DNA of 64,000 bases from Mytilus galloprovincialis (GCF_965363235.1 NC_134839.1:112772517-112836516), one strand, 5' to 3'. Positions 9,518 to 21,384 are shown, counted from the first letter of the stretch. Notes: generated from the letters alone by a model not told the origin. Made by a program: numbers and translations.

Positions 9518-12500
9518 ATGAAGGAAAGGTTGGAAATAGAGAGAAAAGAAAAAGAAGATGAATTTAAATTAAAAGAACTGGAAATGAAGGAGAGGGAGAA
9601 AATAAAAGAAGATGAATTAAAATTAAAAGAACTTGAAATGAGAGAAAGGCTAGAGATGGAAAAACTGAAAATTGAAATGGTCAAAGAAGAAAGCAACACT
9701 AAAGTCCAGTCAAAATCAGATTATTTTGATGCAGCAAAAAATATACGTTTGGTTCCGAAATTTTGTGAAAAAACAGTTGATAAATATTTTCCACAGTTTG
9801 AGAAAATTGCTAATAATTTGAAATGGCCAATGCCGTATTGGACTACGATGCTGCAAAGTTTTTTTGAGGGTAAGGCCGCTGAAATATACTCTGCACTTCC
9901 ATCAGAAAAAAGTTCCGATTATGACACGGTGAAACAGGAAGTTTTGAAAGCTTATGAGCTAGTACCAGAAGCATATAGACAGAAATTTAGATCTTATAAA
10001 AAGTTTGATTCACAAACCTATGTGGAATTTGCTCGGGAAAAAGAAGATCTATTTGATAAATGGCTTACTTCAAAGAAAACAGATAACAATTTTGATAACC
10101 TAAGACAATTGATGTTATTAGAAGAGTTCAAACAATGTGTTCATTTAGACTTAAAAACACATTTAGACGACAAAACTGTTGGGACAATACATGATGCAGC
10201 TGTAATTTCAGATAATTATACTCTTTCACATAAAAGAAGTTTCAAGGGTCAAAATGTTAATACTTCCAGTGGAAATTACAAAAATCAAAGCACTGAGCAT
10301 ACTGATAGTAAGCCTGTTCCACAGAATAAGAGTCAGTCCAGTTATAATATGTCTAGTCCAAAATTTGATACTTTTGAGAAGAAGTCACTGACTTGTGCTT
10401 ATTGTAAGAAGATTGGTCACCTGATGGCTGAGTGTTTTAGACTCCAGAAGAAGAATGAACGAGATAATAAGCCGAAGTCCAGTGCGTGTACGACACCTTA
10501 TATTACCAGTACGTTGGAATGTCCTGCGAGTCAGGCTTTTAAGTCCAGTTTTTGTGATTACATGGAGGAATATAAACCCTTTATGTCTGATGGGTTTATT
10601 TCTATTGTTGATGATACCACTCTTCAGCCTATTAAGATTTTACGGGACACTGGAGCTTCTCAGTCTTTATTGTTAGAAGGTGTGTTGCCTTTGTCCGAGA
10701 AGACTTCTGTTGGTGCCTCCGTTTTGTTACAAGGTGTAGAGTTAGGTTGTATAGATGTTCCTCTCCATCGTATTTATCTGAAGTCAGATTTGATAACTGG
10801 ACCAGTTGTTGTAGGTGTTCGTCCTAATCTCCCTGTTGAGGGTGTTACATTATTGCTAGGAAATGATCTAGCTAGGAACAAAGTGGTTGCTGAACCAATT
10901 GTTACCAGTGAACCGGTGGTGGATGTTAAATCACCTGAAGATGATGCTGAATTGTATCCAGCTTGTGTTGTTACTAGGGCGATGGCTAGAAAACAACAAA
11001 ATCAGAATTTGCAAGAAGACAAGTTTGATTACATGGACCTTTCTGACACTTTTATAGCTGACATTGAAGGTCCTGGTAGCTCAGAAAAGGCCATTACAAG
11101 ACCACCTAGTGTTAACAAGAATGTTAGTATGCCATGGCCAGACGTTAACAGCCATTCATTAGACCGAAAGAATTTATCTGAAGAACAACATAAAGACCCT
11201 GAGGTTCTTCAGCTCAGCCAGAGAGCTCAACCACAGGAGGAAGCAGACAAAGTGGCCGAATGCTATTACCATCAGGACGGCATTTTAATGAGGAAGTGGA
11301 GGCCTCCTGAAGCCACCCCAGGGGAGGAATGGAGAGTGCTATACCAAGTGGTGGTGCCTAAAGTTTATAGGCAAGAAATTATTGGTCTTGCCCATGACAC
11401 CCCCTTGGCTGGACACTTAGGTATAAGGAAGACATGCCTAAAAATATTGCAACATTTCTACTGGCCCAGACTTAGAAACGATGTTGCAGAATACTGCAAA
11501 TCATGCCATATATGCCAGGTTGTTGGTAAGCCTAACCAGAAAATACCACCAGCACCTCTTCTGCCTATTCCAGCCTTTGACGAACCTTTCAGCAGAGTTC
11601 TAATTGACTGCGTTGGACCTTTACCAAAGACCAAGACTGGAAATGCGTATTTATTGACGATCATGTGTACATCTACCCGCTTTCCTGAAGCTATTCCGCT
11701 CAGAAATATCAAGACACCTACTATCGTCAAAGCTTTGATCAAATTTTTCACATTAGTAGGACTTCCTAAGTCTATACAGTCCGACCAGGGATCAAATTTC
11801 ATGTCGGGTTTATTTCAGCAAATCGTATACCAGTTAGGGATTGCTCAGTACAGATCAAGTGCTTATCATCCAGAATCTCAAGGTGCCTTAGAACGTTTTC
11901 ATCAAACATTGAAGAACATGATTAGAACGTTTTGTCTTCAATTTGACAGAGACTGGGATGATGGAGTTCACTTTCTACTTTTTGCGGTTCGAGAGGCTGT
12001 TCAAGAATCCCTTGGATTTAGTCCCTTTGAGTTGGTATTTGGTCATACTGTAAGGGGACCGTTAAAACTGATTAAGGAAAAGTGGCTTACTGAACATACT
12101 GACTTGAATCTTTTAGACTATGTATCTAGATTTAAAGAAAAATTGTTTACTGCTTGTCAAATTGCTCAGAAAAACTTAAAAAATGTACAGAACAAGATGA
12201 AAATATGGTATGATAAAGATGCCAGGGACAGAGTTTTTGAGCCTGGTGATAGGGTACTTGTATTTTTGCCAGTCCCTGGACATCCTTTACAGGCTAAATA
12301 TTGTGGTCCTTATACAATAGAGAGTAAAATTAATGATTTGAATTATATTGTAAAAACTCCAGGTCGGCGCAAACAAAATAGAGTGTGTCATATTAATATG
12401 TTAAAACCATATTTTGAGCGTACTAATGTACTATGTGATAGTAAACCAGTTGCCACTTTAGGCATGGTTAAATTTGAGAACAATCATGACAAACCAGATG

Positions 12501-14071
12501 TAATTGAACCAACTTTTAGTTGTAAAACTATGGAAGAGACAGTTAGATTGAAAAATTTAGAAATTTTGTCAAATTTAGATTCAAAACTTGCACATCTGTC
12601 TTTTGATCGTAGAGAAGAAATAAAAACTTTGGTATTTTCTTTTAAAAATCTTTTTCCAGATGTGCCAAACAAAACCACTGCTGTTTGTCATGATGTTGAT
12701 GTAGGAGATGCTTCTCCAATTAAGCAACATCCTTATCGGCTCAATCCACTCAAACTTGAAGTTATGAGAAAAGAAATTAAATATATGCTTGACAATGATA
12801 TTATTGAGCCGAGTAACAGTGAATGGAGCTCTCCTTGTCTCCTTGTGCCAAAACCAGATAAAACTTTTCGTTTCGTGACTGATTTCAGAAAAGTAAATTC
12901 AGTCTCAAAATCTGATTCCTATCCGATTCCAAGGATAGACGATTGTGTTGACAATATTGGTCAAGCAAAATTTGTGAGCAGGTTTGATTTGTTGAAGGGT
13001 TATTGGCAAGTTCCATTGACACAGAGAGCTCGTGAAATATCAGCTTTTGTTACACCAGATGGCTTATTTCAATATACTGTAATGCCGTTTGGCATGAAAA
13101 GTGCTCCAGCTACATTTCAAAGAATGATCAATAATGTTATAAAAGATTTAAACTGTTGTTATGCTTATATTGATGATCTAATTGTATGTAGTGATAGCTG
13201 GGAACAGCATTTAACACATTTGTATGATACTTTTGATAGATTGTCACAATCAAATTTGACTGTTAATCTTGGTAAAAGTGAATTTTGTCAGGCCACTGTT
13301 GATTATTTAGGGCATACAGTTGGCCAAGGTCAAGTGAAACCTATTATGGCTAAAGTGGAAGCTATTTCCAAATTTCCTCCTCCTACAAATAGAAAACAAC
13401 TTATGAGATATTTAGGAATGATTGGATTTTACAGAAAATTTTGTTCAAATTTTGCTACTGTGGTTCAACCACTGACTCATCTTTTACGAAAAGATTCTAA
13501 ATTTATCTGGAGTGAAAATTGTCAAAAAGCTTTTGAAAATAGCAAATCACTTTTAATTAATAGTCCAGTTCTGATTACTCCAGACTTTGAAAAACAATTT
13601 AAACTTGCTGTTGATGCAAGCGATGTAGGAATAGGAGCTGTTTTATATCAAGAGACAGATGATAATGTTGAAAAACCTATATCATATTTTTCTAAGAAAT
13701 TAGATAAACATCAGAAAAATTATTCAACTATTGAAAAAGAGTGTTTTGCAATGTTGTCAGCACTTCAACATTTTGATGTATATTTGAATCCCACTGTATA
13801 TCCTATTCTTGTTTATACTGATCATAATCCTCTCACCTTCATGCATAAAATGAGAAACAAGAATCAGAGGTTGACTAGGTGGAGTTTATTGTTACAGGAA
13901 TATGATGTAATTGTAAAACATATTAAGGGTAAAGATAATGTAATAGCTGATGCTTTATCTATGCTTATTAAATCACTTTGTATATATTATGTATTTTTGT
14001 TCATATTATTCATGATAAGTTTTTGTTACACTAAAACTTCTTTTAAGGGGGGAGGTGTTATGATATTGTAA
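9518..14071 (+). CDS. Gag-Pol polyprotein frame of the Gmr1-like element (gag-PR-IN-RT-RH)
   Basis: One open frame of 1517 codons. Parts by residue: Lys/Glu-rich coiled-coil repeats with KLKELEM-type units at 1-56; a capsid region with AYELVPEAYRQKFR at about 145-158, the motif shared with vertebrate SCAN domains; a CCHC zinc knuckle at 293-306; a protease DTGAS at 377-381; an integrase HHCC zinc-binding region at 626-663 and DDE core at about 697-792; RT with YIDD near 1217; RNase H near 1364. The frame has no separation of gag from pol. The gag N-terminal region begins upstream of this frame, near 9240. It belongs to a retroelement and is not a host gene. Confidence 0.92.
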   Translation: MKERLEIERKEKEDEFKLKELEMKEREKIKEDELKLKELEMRERLEMEKLKIEMVKEESNTKVQSKSDYFDAAKNIRLVPKFCEKTVDKYFPQFEKIANNLKWPMPYWTTMLQSFFEGKAAEIYSALPSEKSSDYDTVKQEVLKAYELVPEAYRQKFRSYKKFDSQTYVEFAREKEDLFDKWLTSKKTDNNFDNLRQLMLLEEFKQCVHLDLKTHLDDKTVGTIHDAAVISDNYTLSHKRSFKGQNVNTSSGNYKNQSTEHTDSKPVPQNKSQSSYNMSSPKFDTFEKKSLTCAYCKKIGHLMAECFRLQKKNERDNKPKSSACTTPYITSTLECPASQAFKSSFCDYMEEYKPFMSDGFISIVDDTTLQPIKILRDTGASQSLLLEGVLPLSEKTSVGASVLLQGVELGCIDVPLHRIYLKSDLITGPVVVGVRPNLPVEGVTLLLGNDLARNKVVAEPIVTSEPVVDVKSPEDDAELYPACVVTRAMARKQQNQNLQEDKFDYMDLSDTFIADIEGPGSSEKAITRPPSVNKNVSMPWPDVNSHSLDRKNLSEEQHKDPEVLQLSQRAQPQEEADKVAECYYHQDGILMRKWRPPEATPGEEWRVLYQVVVPKVYRQEIIGLAHDTPLAGHLGIRKTCLKILQHFYWPRLRNDVAEYCKSCHICQVVGKPNQKIPPAPLLPIPAFDEPFSRVLIDCVGPLPKTKTGNAYLLTIMCTSTRFPEAIPLRNIKTPTIVKALIKFFTLVGLPKSIQSDQGSNFMSGLFQQIVYQLGIAQYRSSAYHPESQGALERFHQTLKNMIRTFCLQFDRDWDDGVHFLLFAVREAVQESLGFSPFELVFGHTVRGPLKLIKEKWLTEHTDLNLLDYVSRFKEKLFTACQIAQKNLKNVQNKMKIWYDKDARDRVFEPGDRVLVFLPVPGHPLQAKYCGPYTIESKINDLNYIVKTPGRRKQNRVCHINMLKPYFERTNVLCDSKPVATLGMVKFENNHDKPDVIEPTFSCKTMEETVRLKNLEILSNLDSKLAHLSFDRREEIKTLVFSFKNLFPDVPNKTTAVCHDVDVGDASPIKQHPYRLNPLKLEVMRKEIKYMLDNDIIEPSNSEWSSPCLLVPKPDKTFRFVTDFRKVNSVSKSDSYPIPRIDDCVDNIGQAKFVSRFDLLKGYWQVPLTQRAREISAFVTPDGLFQYTVMPFGMKSAPATFQRMINNVIKDLNCCYAYIDDLIVCSDSWEQHLTHLYDTFDRLSQSNLTVNLGKSEFCQATVDYLGHTVGQGQVKPIMAKVEAISKFPPPTNRKQLMRYLGMIGFYRKFCSNFATVVQPLTHLLRKDSKFIWSENCQKAFENSKSLLINSPVLITPDFEKQFKLAVDASDVGIGAVLYQETDDNVEKPISYFSKKLDKHQKNYSTIEKECFAMLSALQHFDVYLNPTVYPILVYTDHNPLTFMHKMRNKNQRLTRWSLLLQEYDVIVKHIKGKDNVIADALSMLIKSLCIYYVFLFILFMISFCYTKTSFKGGGVMIL
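14041..14055 (+). other. Polypurine tract of the Gmr1-like element
   Basis: A purine-rich run, AAGGGGGGAGG, ends directly at the 3' LTR start. It is the expected plus-strand primer. Confidence 0.8.
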
Positions 14072-14661
14072 TTATTATGTTTATTTATGTTGGCCTAATT
14101 TGTGTTGTATGGCCTGATAGTTGTTTACCAAATAATCTTATAATTGTGCAGTTTAGGAATCACTGGAACAATCACAGAATGATTGGAACTTTCTAGAATG
14201 ATCCTTATAAAAGATGCGTAATTTAAACTTCTACGTTATTCCAGAAACTTCCGTTGTAACTTTCCAGGATTTTCCACAATGTTCCATTATAGAGTGTTCT
14301 AGAATTTTCCATTGACAACACTATATATACAGACACTAAAGTTAAACTCTCATAATTAAAACTTGGACATAGACATTGATAGACATTAGTATTCACAGCA
14401 TTTGGATTGACACTTTTATTCTACAAACAACATCATACTGGATTGTGACATTAGTAGTGAACGTAATATTCAAATTGGATTCCGAAAGATTTCCGGATAC
14501 AGATAAAGATAACTGATTGGACTCATATTTTGACAGTTAAGTTAACAGTAATATTTGTGTAATACCTTTTGTAAACTTTTGTATATTAAATATTGTTAAA
14601 TTTTATTATTGATTTGTGTCTTTTGTTGGCTACAATTTAAAGGCGATTTCTGGCCGTAACA
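14056..14661 (+). repeat. 3' LTR of the Gmr1-like element
   Basis: 606 bp, the same length as the 5' LTR and with no difference that I could find by eye. It is followed by the ACCT target duplication at 14662-14665. Confidence 0.95.
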
Positions 14662-14665
14662 ACCT

Positions 14666-15690
14666 GTTATGTATTTTGGCATTGCACAAGGTCATATGTT
14701 TTTCTCTGACTGTTTATGACGTCTTTACACTAAATTGATTTAATGTTGGATGTGTACTCATTGATATTTTTTTCTTAAATACATGATTTGTTTTATAAGT
14801 TGTTATTGGAGTTGAACTAGCCGTATTTGTTGTTGGGATATACATTACTAGTACCCGGAAACGTCCACTCTGCATGAGTAGTATTTCTATTTGTATTCAT
14901 CTGATGAGTTAAGCCTTTTTCAACTGATTTTTATAGTTCATTCTTATGTTGAAATGTTACACCACTGTCACAGGTTAGGGGAGGGTTGGAATCCCGCTAA
15001 CATGTTTAACTCCGCCACATTCCGTTTTTATGTGCCTGTCCCAAGTCAGGATCGAGTCTGTTATTCAGTGATTGTCGTTTGTTGATGTGTTACATATCTG
15101 TTTTCGTTTATTTTCGTACATAATGTTTCAGAAAAAGGGAGAAGATTTGGTACCATTAAAACGTTTAATCCCGCTGCAAATGTTTGCACCTGTCCTAAGT
15201 CAGGAATCTGATGTACAGTAGTTGTCGTTTGTTTATGTAATTTATACGTGTTTCTCGTTTATTTATATAGATTAGACCGTTTAGTTATATAGATTAGACC
15301 GTTGGTTTTCTCGTTTGAATGGTTTCACACTAGTAATTTTAGGGCTCTTTATAGCTTGTTGTTCGGTGTGAACCAACGCTCCGTGTTGAAGGCCGTACCT
15401 TGACCTATAATGGTTTACTTTTATAAATTGTTATTTGGATGGAGAGTTGTCTCATTGGCACTTATACCACATCTTCCTGTATCTATATAAGTTAGGCCAT
15501 TAGTTTTTCTCGTAAGAAATGTTTTTACATTTGTCAATTCGGGGCCTTTTATAGCTGACTATGTGGAATGGGCTTTGCTCATTGTTGAAGGCCGTACGGT
15601 GACATATAGTTCTTAATTTCTGTGTCATTTGGTCTGTTGTGGAGAGTTGTCTAATTTGCAATCATACCACATCTTCTTTTTTTATATAAT
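14666..15690 (+). repeat. 3' continuation of the interrupted RT remnant with stacked R6/R1 repeat pieces
   Basis: At 14666-14860 the sequence continues the RT remnant broken at 8541. It is followed by two R6 pieces ('atgtgcctgtcccaagtcag' at about 15030, and a diverged form at about 15185) and two R1 pieces (about 15335-15475 and 15540-15690), all in the same orientation. The order suggests that R6 and R1 are parts of the 3' tail of the same retroelement family, partly duplicated here. Confidence 0.55.
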
Positions 15691-16043
15691 CTTTTCTACA
15701 GTAAATACTTATTGACTTTTTTGTATAACCTTACGTATAGCACTGTTATAACTAAAAAAAAGAACTTATCAAATCTTTAGGGCATCACATATTTTTGAAA
15801 ACCACTTTCAGCAACTTATTTTTATAATATATCTTGCATGGCATTTTCGGGTTACTGTCTCATTGATATATTATACCCAAACTGATGAGAATCTTTTGAG
15901 TTATATGACACATTTGCAACTCCTCAGTTATTGAATGATCATTTCTACAATCGAATAAGCTAGAGCTATCAATCTTATTGTCAGTCTTGTGTAAGTTCAA
16001 ACGTACTTGTAGTGCCAAATATTCTTCTGAATATTGAACATTC

Positions 16044-16172
16044 CAAGGTCTCGTATCAGTGACGTTGTTTCTTACATCATGTTTGGTCACTGTTTGTGTG
16101 AGATACGTATATAACCTTGACCAAGAAAACAGACTTTCTTTACTAGTTGTGTCTCTAAGAAGAACAATCAAT
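16044..16172 (+). promoter_or_regulatory. Promoter and 5' leader of the first secreted gene, with TATA box
   Basis: It contains 'acgttgtttctta', 'ggtcactg', 'tttgtgtga', the TATA box TATATAA (16108-16114) and 'ctctaagaagaa' just before the ATG. The same blocks in the same order precede the second copy (24913-25028), while flanking DNA differs. This points to a shared duplicated promoter. Confidence 0.65.
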
Positions 16173-19100
16173 ATGAATAGTTATATTTCAGTAGCTCTTG
16201 TTGTTATCTTTGCTGGATGTTCAATTGCCTATCCAACCCATGCTTCCTGTAAAATACAATGGTAAGAATATATTCATTATTTATATTTTGCTTTATATTA
16301 ATTCTTACAGGAATATCTGAATTCGAAAACCTGATACTAATATTCTATGAATATTTGAAGACGCAGGGAAGAATTTGATGTCTCATGATACTTACAAATG
16401 TATGTCTTCAAATAGCTTCTTGAAGAATATCTATTCATTTATTTATAGATATATTTCAGAATCTTTTGATTTTTTCTCTAGAAGAATAAATCATTGGCAA
16501 TATTCAGATGCAGCTCAACGCATTTGTTTAAAAATCGCAAAAACCGCCCACTTTTACTTCCTTTTTTTTTTTTTTTTTTTAATTTTGACAGCTTGTAGTA
16601 AGGTAAGGAGCACAAAGATATGTTCCAAAGGTTATAGATCACGTGTCTAAACGCGTTGTTCAAGTTCTTATCAACCAAAGTCGTTGGATTCTCTTATCAT
16701 CAAAATTATTTTACTGTCACAGACACTATGCTATGAAAAAATGGCTAGTTTCATTCTGAGCTCTTGTTGAAAAGATCTTTACAATTTTAGCTTACCTTGC
16801 CTTTGAGCAATGCAAAATATCATTATCACTGCGTCCGGCTCCCATCCTTCGTCGTCGAATTGTCTTCCTATAAGTACTTGCATAAGACCATAGGACCAAT
16901 ATAAACCAAGCTAGAACAACCCTTAGTTTGTCTGGGTTGAGTAGAGCTACGTAGATTTTTTCTATTGAACGTGTAGCTATAGACTAGTTGCTACATAGAT
17001 ATTGATAGCAGCTACGTAGCCGCTACGTACAAATGTAGCTGATATGATATTGAACTCAACCCTGTTATTAGACGTATCCTCGTTTTTCGTCATGACATTA
17101 TCAGGGTTTTTTTTTCGACTCAGTTAAATATGTTGAATATCACGATCAGAGGAAAGACGACATGACTGTGGCTATGAAAAAAATACTGGAACACATTCAT
17201 ATTCATCTTTAACATAGATAATCATAACGTTCAACAAAATCATGATAATATTATTACACAGAAAACATAAGCTATATTGAGCTTTTTGTCGACTAAGCAC
17301 ATATACAAAGTATATTTCGAATTTACGAACATTAAAAAGGAGAACTTCGCTGTTTTCAAACTAATCGCAATTTTTTTAAATTTCTTAGAAGCAATTTTGA
17401 ACGTTTGTGAGCTACGGCTTAATAAATTGATAAAGGCATCCCAGAAAAATCTCCTCAGATCAAAAATTCAAAAAGATAAACAATTTCAATACTTTATCGA
17501 AATCTGTGCAGGAATAGCGGAATAGTTAGTTATTAAATCCGTTTGGAAGTACTTTTGTAAATTCAGAACATTACATTAAATTAAATGCAATTTGTATTTA
17601 TAATTTTGCCAGGACATTTGGAATCAGTTGTGATATGGTAAAGGACAAAATCAAGACCCAGATCTCTACATGGAAAACAGCAGATAACTGTCCAAATGGA
17701 GCAGGCGAAAAGTGTCTGTATACAGTACGTATTGTCAGGAGTTGGAATCTGTCTATAATAGACAAGTAAAAGCTAGGTTACTGCTAGAAGTTCTTTTACT
17801 TTATTAATTACAATTTTACCGATTAAGTTTGTTTTATACATTTTAACATCAGTATTTGTTTTAAACTAAAATAATTTAAATGGTTTTCAAACCAACTTTA
17901 GATCAGGTATATTCTCTATTTGTTGTACTAGGCCCTACTCATACAGTAGGTTTTTTCTACAGATGATTGAACACAATTTACAGTGTGAATTTAATCATTC
18001 CATAAAAAAATGATATTGGTTTCCATGTGCACAGCATGTGTTTCTAAATCAAAAAAAATATGTATCAACCATTACAACAAATGACTAGAACAGCTCATTT
18101 CTTTTTAAAGCCAATTCTACCCGAAGGAGTGGCAGTCATACCTTAGTTGTTTAATATTTTCATGTGCCTGTGTCATGAAACACATATTTTTAAATCGTTA
18201 GAATTGATGGATTCGAATTTTTATCTCTCTGTACCTTTTTATACCTATGTATAAGTAATGTTGCAAGGAACTGAAGGAACTGAAACTGTTTACCAGTTTC
18301 TAGGTTGAAACGATCCTTAATACTGCATCGTGAAACAAAATATGTTTTGAATACTTTAGCAAGCTGAAATGGTAAAAAGAGTATAATGCCTCTGATTTGG
18401 CGCAGTAATTAAGATGTCACGTTTGAAAGATACGGTGTTACTTCATTGTGATTATATATAGTACACAAACTAAAGAATCATAGACATGTTGACGGTATAA
18501 GTACTGTAATAGGATAAGTATACTAACCTCGTTATGTTCTTGTATAATAAAGTACCTTCATTATAATTTTTTCAACTTGATTGTTTATTTAATTCACTTG
18601 ATGTTTCAGTTTGTGAGTGAAACAAATACAACTATAACAGCAAAACACGCAACACCAGTTAAACACTACATGGACGACTTGACCTTCACCTTTACTCCAA
18701 GTAACAGCATGTGCAATGTCAAGGTAAGCTCAAGGGTTATTCGGATATATATAAGATACAATATACATCACTTTCTACTTTTGTTATCGAAAAAATCTTT
18801 GATCACATGAAAACATTTAATTGATAAAATTTTCTTTTTTTATGGTAAATCAATACAATTCCGAAAGCGCTAATTAGAATCGTCTATTATGCGCGATCCG
18901 GTAATTAGAATCGTCTATTATGCGCGATACGGTACCTATTGCTGTTAAGTGTTTTTGTAAGACACTGAATATATTAATACAAAATATATGTTGTTGATCA
19001 ACAGTTAAATTTACCATATTTCTTAATTTTATGGAGAAAGTGAATTACATCATATTGTCCCTGTCAATCCCGAAAGACTAACTTCTGTTGACAGTGCATA

Positions 19101-20992
19101 ACCAACAACTTCTAACAATCCAGATAAAAAAAGTGGTTAATGTTGATGTCTTTAGCAACTGCAAAGAGTGACACTGACCGTGAAACGATTTTTTTTTGTA
19201 CTGAGTATGCATAGCACGACATGTGTCTTTTGTTAAGCAGAAGCAGATTTGCCTTCCACATAACATGGATGTACACATACATTTTTGCCCGCACTGGATT
19301 TTTTCTATGGAGTTGAATTTATACGGACTAATTAGAACTCGAGTATAATTTTATAGACATAAGTCGTTGAAATGCGCATCTGGCGCAGTAAAATCTTCAG
19401 TGTTAATGTTTTTAGTATCTTTGTTGCTGTATATATAAAAGTTGTTCAAAAAAGAAGTTATGGTAAATTCATGTTAATAATATTATTAACGTTTTAATTT
19501 GTAGGGTTACTCCACATCAGAAACATGGTATGCTTACCTTGACGACAGCACTAACTATTGTAATCTTAACAACCTTATCACAGGTATGTCATTACTGAAT
19601 CTTAGGTAGAACTACTTTATTAACTTATCTATTTTTACCTGCATGTATTACTAGTACTTCACCACAAGTTTTCAAATCTTGTAGTGACAGGTTTGTCCAT
19701 AACAAACACTAACTTGATAAATACCGAACCCCCAGCATGATAAAAACAGAACCCCTAGCATGATAAAAACAGAAACCCTAGCATGATAAAAACAGAACTA
19801 CTAGCATGATAAAAACAGACCACTAGCATGATAAAAACACTAGCCTTACATGATAAAAATGTTTTTATAAAAAAAAACAGTAATACTAGCAAGATAAAAA
19901 CAGACACATTAGCAAGATAAAAACGAAAATACTAGCAAGCATGATAAACACAGACCTCTAGCATAATAAAAACAGAAACACTAGCCTAGCTAGACTTTGA
20001 ATTATTGAAAACCTAAGTCTGTTCTACCTCAGGAATAGATTACATTAGCTGTATTTGGAAAAAAATTTAGGAATTTTTGGTCCTCAATGCTCTTCAATTT
20101 CGTACTTTTTTGGGCTCTTAAAACATTTTTTGATTCGAGCGTCACTGATGAGTCTTTAGTAGACGAAACGCGCGCCTGGCGTAAATATAAAATTTTAATT
20201 CTGGTATCTATGATGAGTTTATTAGCAATATAATTTTATTTTTTTAAATTAAAAATAGAAACACTAGCATGATAAAAACAGAATAACTAGCATGATAAAA
20301 AAAAACTCTAGCATGATAAAAACAGAATTACTAGCATGATAAAAACAGAACAACTTGCATGATTAAAAACATAAACACTAGCATGATAAAAAAAACATGA
20401 AACACTAGCATGGTAAAAAACAAAAGTACTAGCACGATAAAACAGACACTATCATGATAAAACAGAAACATAATCATGTTTAAAATCAGAAACACTAGCA
20501 TGATCAAAAACAAGAAACACAAGCATGATAAAAAAAAAACAAGAAATACTAGTATGCTAAAAAAAAACTCTAGTATGATTAAAAAAAAACAGAAACACTA
20601 GCATGAATAAAAACAGCAACACTAGCATGTTTAAAAACGGGAACACTAGCACTATTAAAAGAACTCGATTGAATCATTTTCAATTATAGGTATCAATATT
20701 CTACAATTTTTTCTCAACTCTATGGAAACAACGCCACATCTAAATTTTGCTGAAGCTCTCCTGTATTAACCTACGAACTTTTAATACTATTCTGATTATT
20801 TAAACATTTCATTTTGTTTACTTGACACGGGTAAACATAGGTCTTTCTGGATATGATTCGCAAGATGTTATAGAAAATTGAATGTCTATTTTTCTTTCAG
20901 GGTCTGGACTTGACAAGGTTAATGCATACAAGGAGGTCACGAGTGATTCTGTTTGTACACAATTTTCCAGCAAAGATTGCGATAAATATTAA
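16173..20992 (+). CDS. Secreted eight-cysteine protein, copy A (5 exons)
   Basis: Exons 16173-16261, 17613-17724, 18610-18723, 19505-19583 and 20901-20992 (89, 112, 114, 79 and 92 nt), all GT-AG, giving 161 residues. Residues 1-19 are a signal peptide with a hydrophobic core VALVVIFAG. The mature part has eight cysteines at 26, 36, 56, 64, 102, 124, 150 and 158, all conserved in copy B and in the minus-strand paralogue, consistent with four disulphides. Conserved blocks are GEKCLY, HYMDDLTFTF, GYSTSETWYA, TNYCNLNNLITGSGL and the C-terminal CTQ(F/Y)SS-x-x-C. AATAAA at 21104-21109 may be the polyadenylation signal. I recognise no named family or catalytic motif. A secreted structural, binding or defence role is possible but unsupported. 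Confidence 0.88.
16933..17063. mobile_element. Probable MITE in intron 1 of copy A
   Basis: The ends 'gggttgagt' and 'gaactcaaccc' are inverted. The interior is rich in 'gctacgtag'-type palindromes, including 'cagctacgtagccgctacg'. I could not see a clear target duplication. Confidence 0.5.
18868..18932. repeat. Two-copy tandem duplication, 32 bp
   Basis: The unit beginning 'gtaattagaatcgtctatta' and ending in the 'tgcgcgat' motif occurs twice back to back in intron 3 of copy A. Confidence 0.75.
19733..19995. repeat. ~20-bp minisatellite, first block
   Basis: Degenerate head-to-tail units of the form 'actagcatgataaaaacaga' in intron 4 of copy A. The array continues beyond an R2 copy at 20256-20660. 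Confidence 0.85.
20005..20250 (+). repeat. Interspersed repeat R2 inside the minisatellite
   Basis: Carries the full R2 order: 'cattagctgtatttgg', 'gagcgtcactgatgagtctt', 'gacgaaacgcgcgcctggcg', 'ctggtatctatgatgagttt'. It ends in a T-rich tail leading directly into more 20-bp units. Confidence 0.75.
20256..20660. repeat. ~20-bp minisatellite, second block
   Basis: About 19 degenerate units of 'actagcatgataaaaacaga' with variable A-runs. Open frames on the minus strand here are translations of the repeat. Confidence 0.85.
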
Positions 20993-21384
20993 AATATTTA
21001 AAAATGTTTTTGATATTTACTTGATATTCTATTTTTTTCTTCATAGTCAGCCAACCAAGTTGCATGGTTTCATATTTAGAGACACAAATGATTTTGCAAA
21101 AACAATAAATGTAACAGCTCTTTTTGCAGTTACTATAATATAATATTTTAAAATTTGAAATTGGTATTTCCCTTCATATTGTTCTGCAATAATAAAAACT
21201 ACAGAAGCATTTTCAGTCCTCAAGCCGCGTTGTGATCCTGTGGAGTTAACAAATAAAGACTGTAAAGTCTGTTGAAATTTAGATAACATGTAAGGAAACA
21301 AACAGAAAAAGAGTATATTATAATCTGGTTTTGCTGCTGTTACTTAAAAAAAAAAATAAAAACGGTCATTATAAAAAAAAAACT

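Larger units (their letters stand above)
8542..14661 (+). mobile_element. Gmr1-like Ty3/gypsy LTR retrotransposon, nearly whole and very young
   Basis: A 6.1-kb element with two 606-bp LTRs (TG...CA) and a 4-bp target duplication ACCT (8538-8541 and 14662-14665). Parts in order: 5' LTR, primer site, gag with a SCAN-like capsid motif and a zinc knuckle, protease, integrase, RT, RNase H, purine tract, 3' LTR. Integrase lies before RT, as in Ty1/copia, although the enzymes are gypsy-type. That order is the mark of the Gmr1 group first described from cod. No env-like gene was seen. It looks close to whole, with about one break near the start of gag. LTRs that look identical by eye imply a very recent insertion. 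It sits inside an older RT remnant. Confidence 0.93.

Noticed and set aside
9412-9699. Serine-rich minus-strand frame
   Set aside because: It is the complement of the Lys/Glu-rich coiled-coil part of the retrotransposon gag.
9518-14071. Domesticated host gene derived from a retroelement
   Set aside because: LTRs, primer site, purine tract and target duplication are all present and the LTRs look identical, so it is a young element.
20331-20522. Hydrophobic minus-strand frame resembling a membrane protein
   Set aside because: It is a translation of the 20-bp A/T-rich minisatellite.
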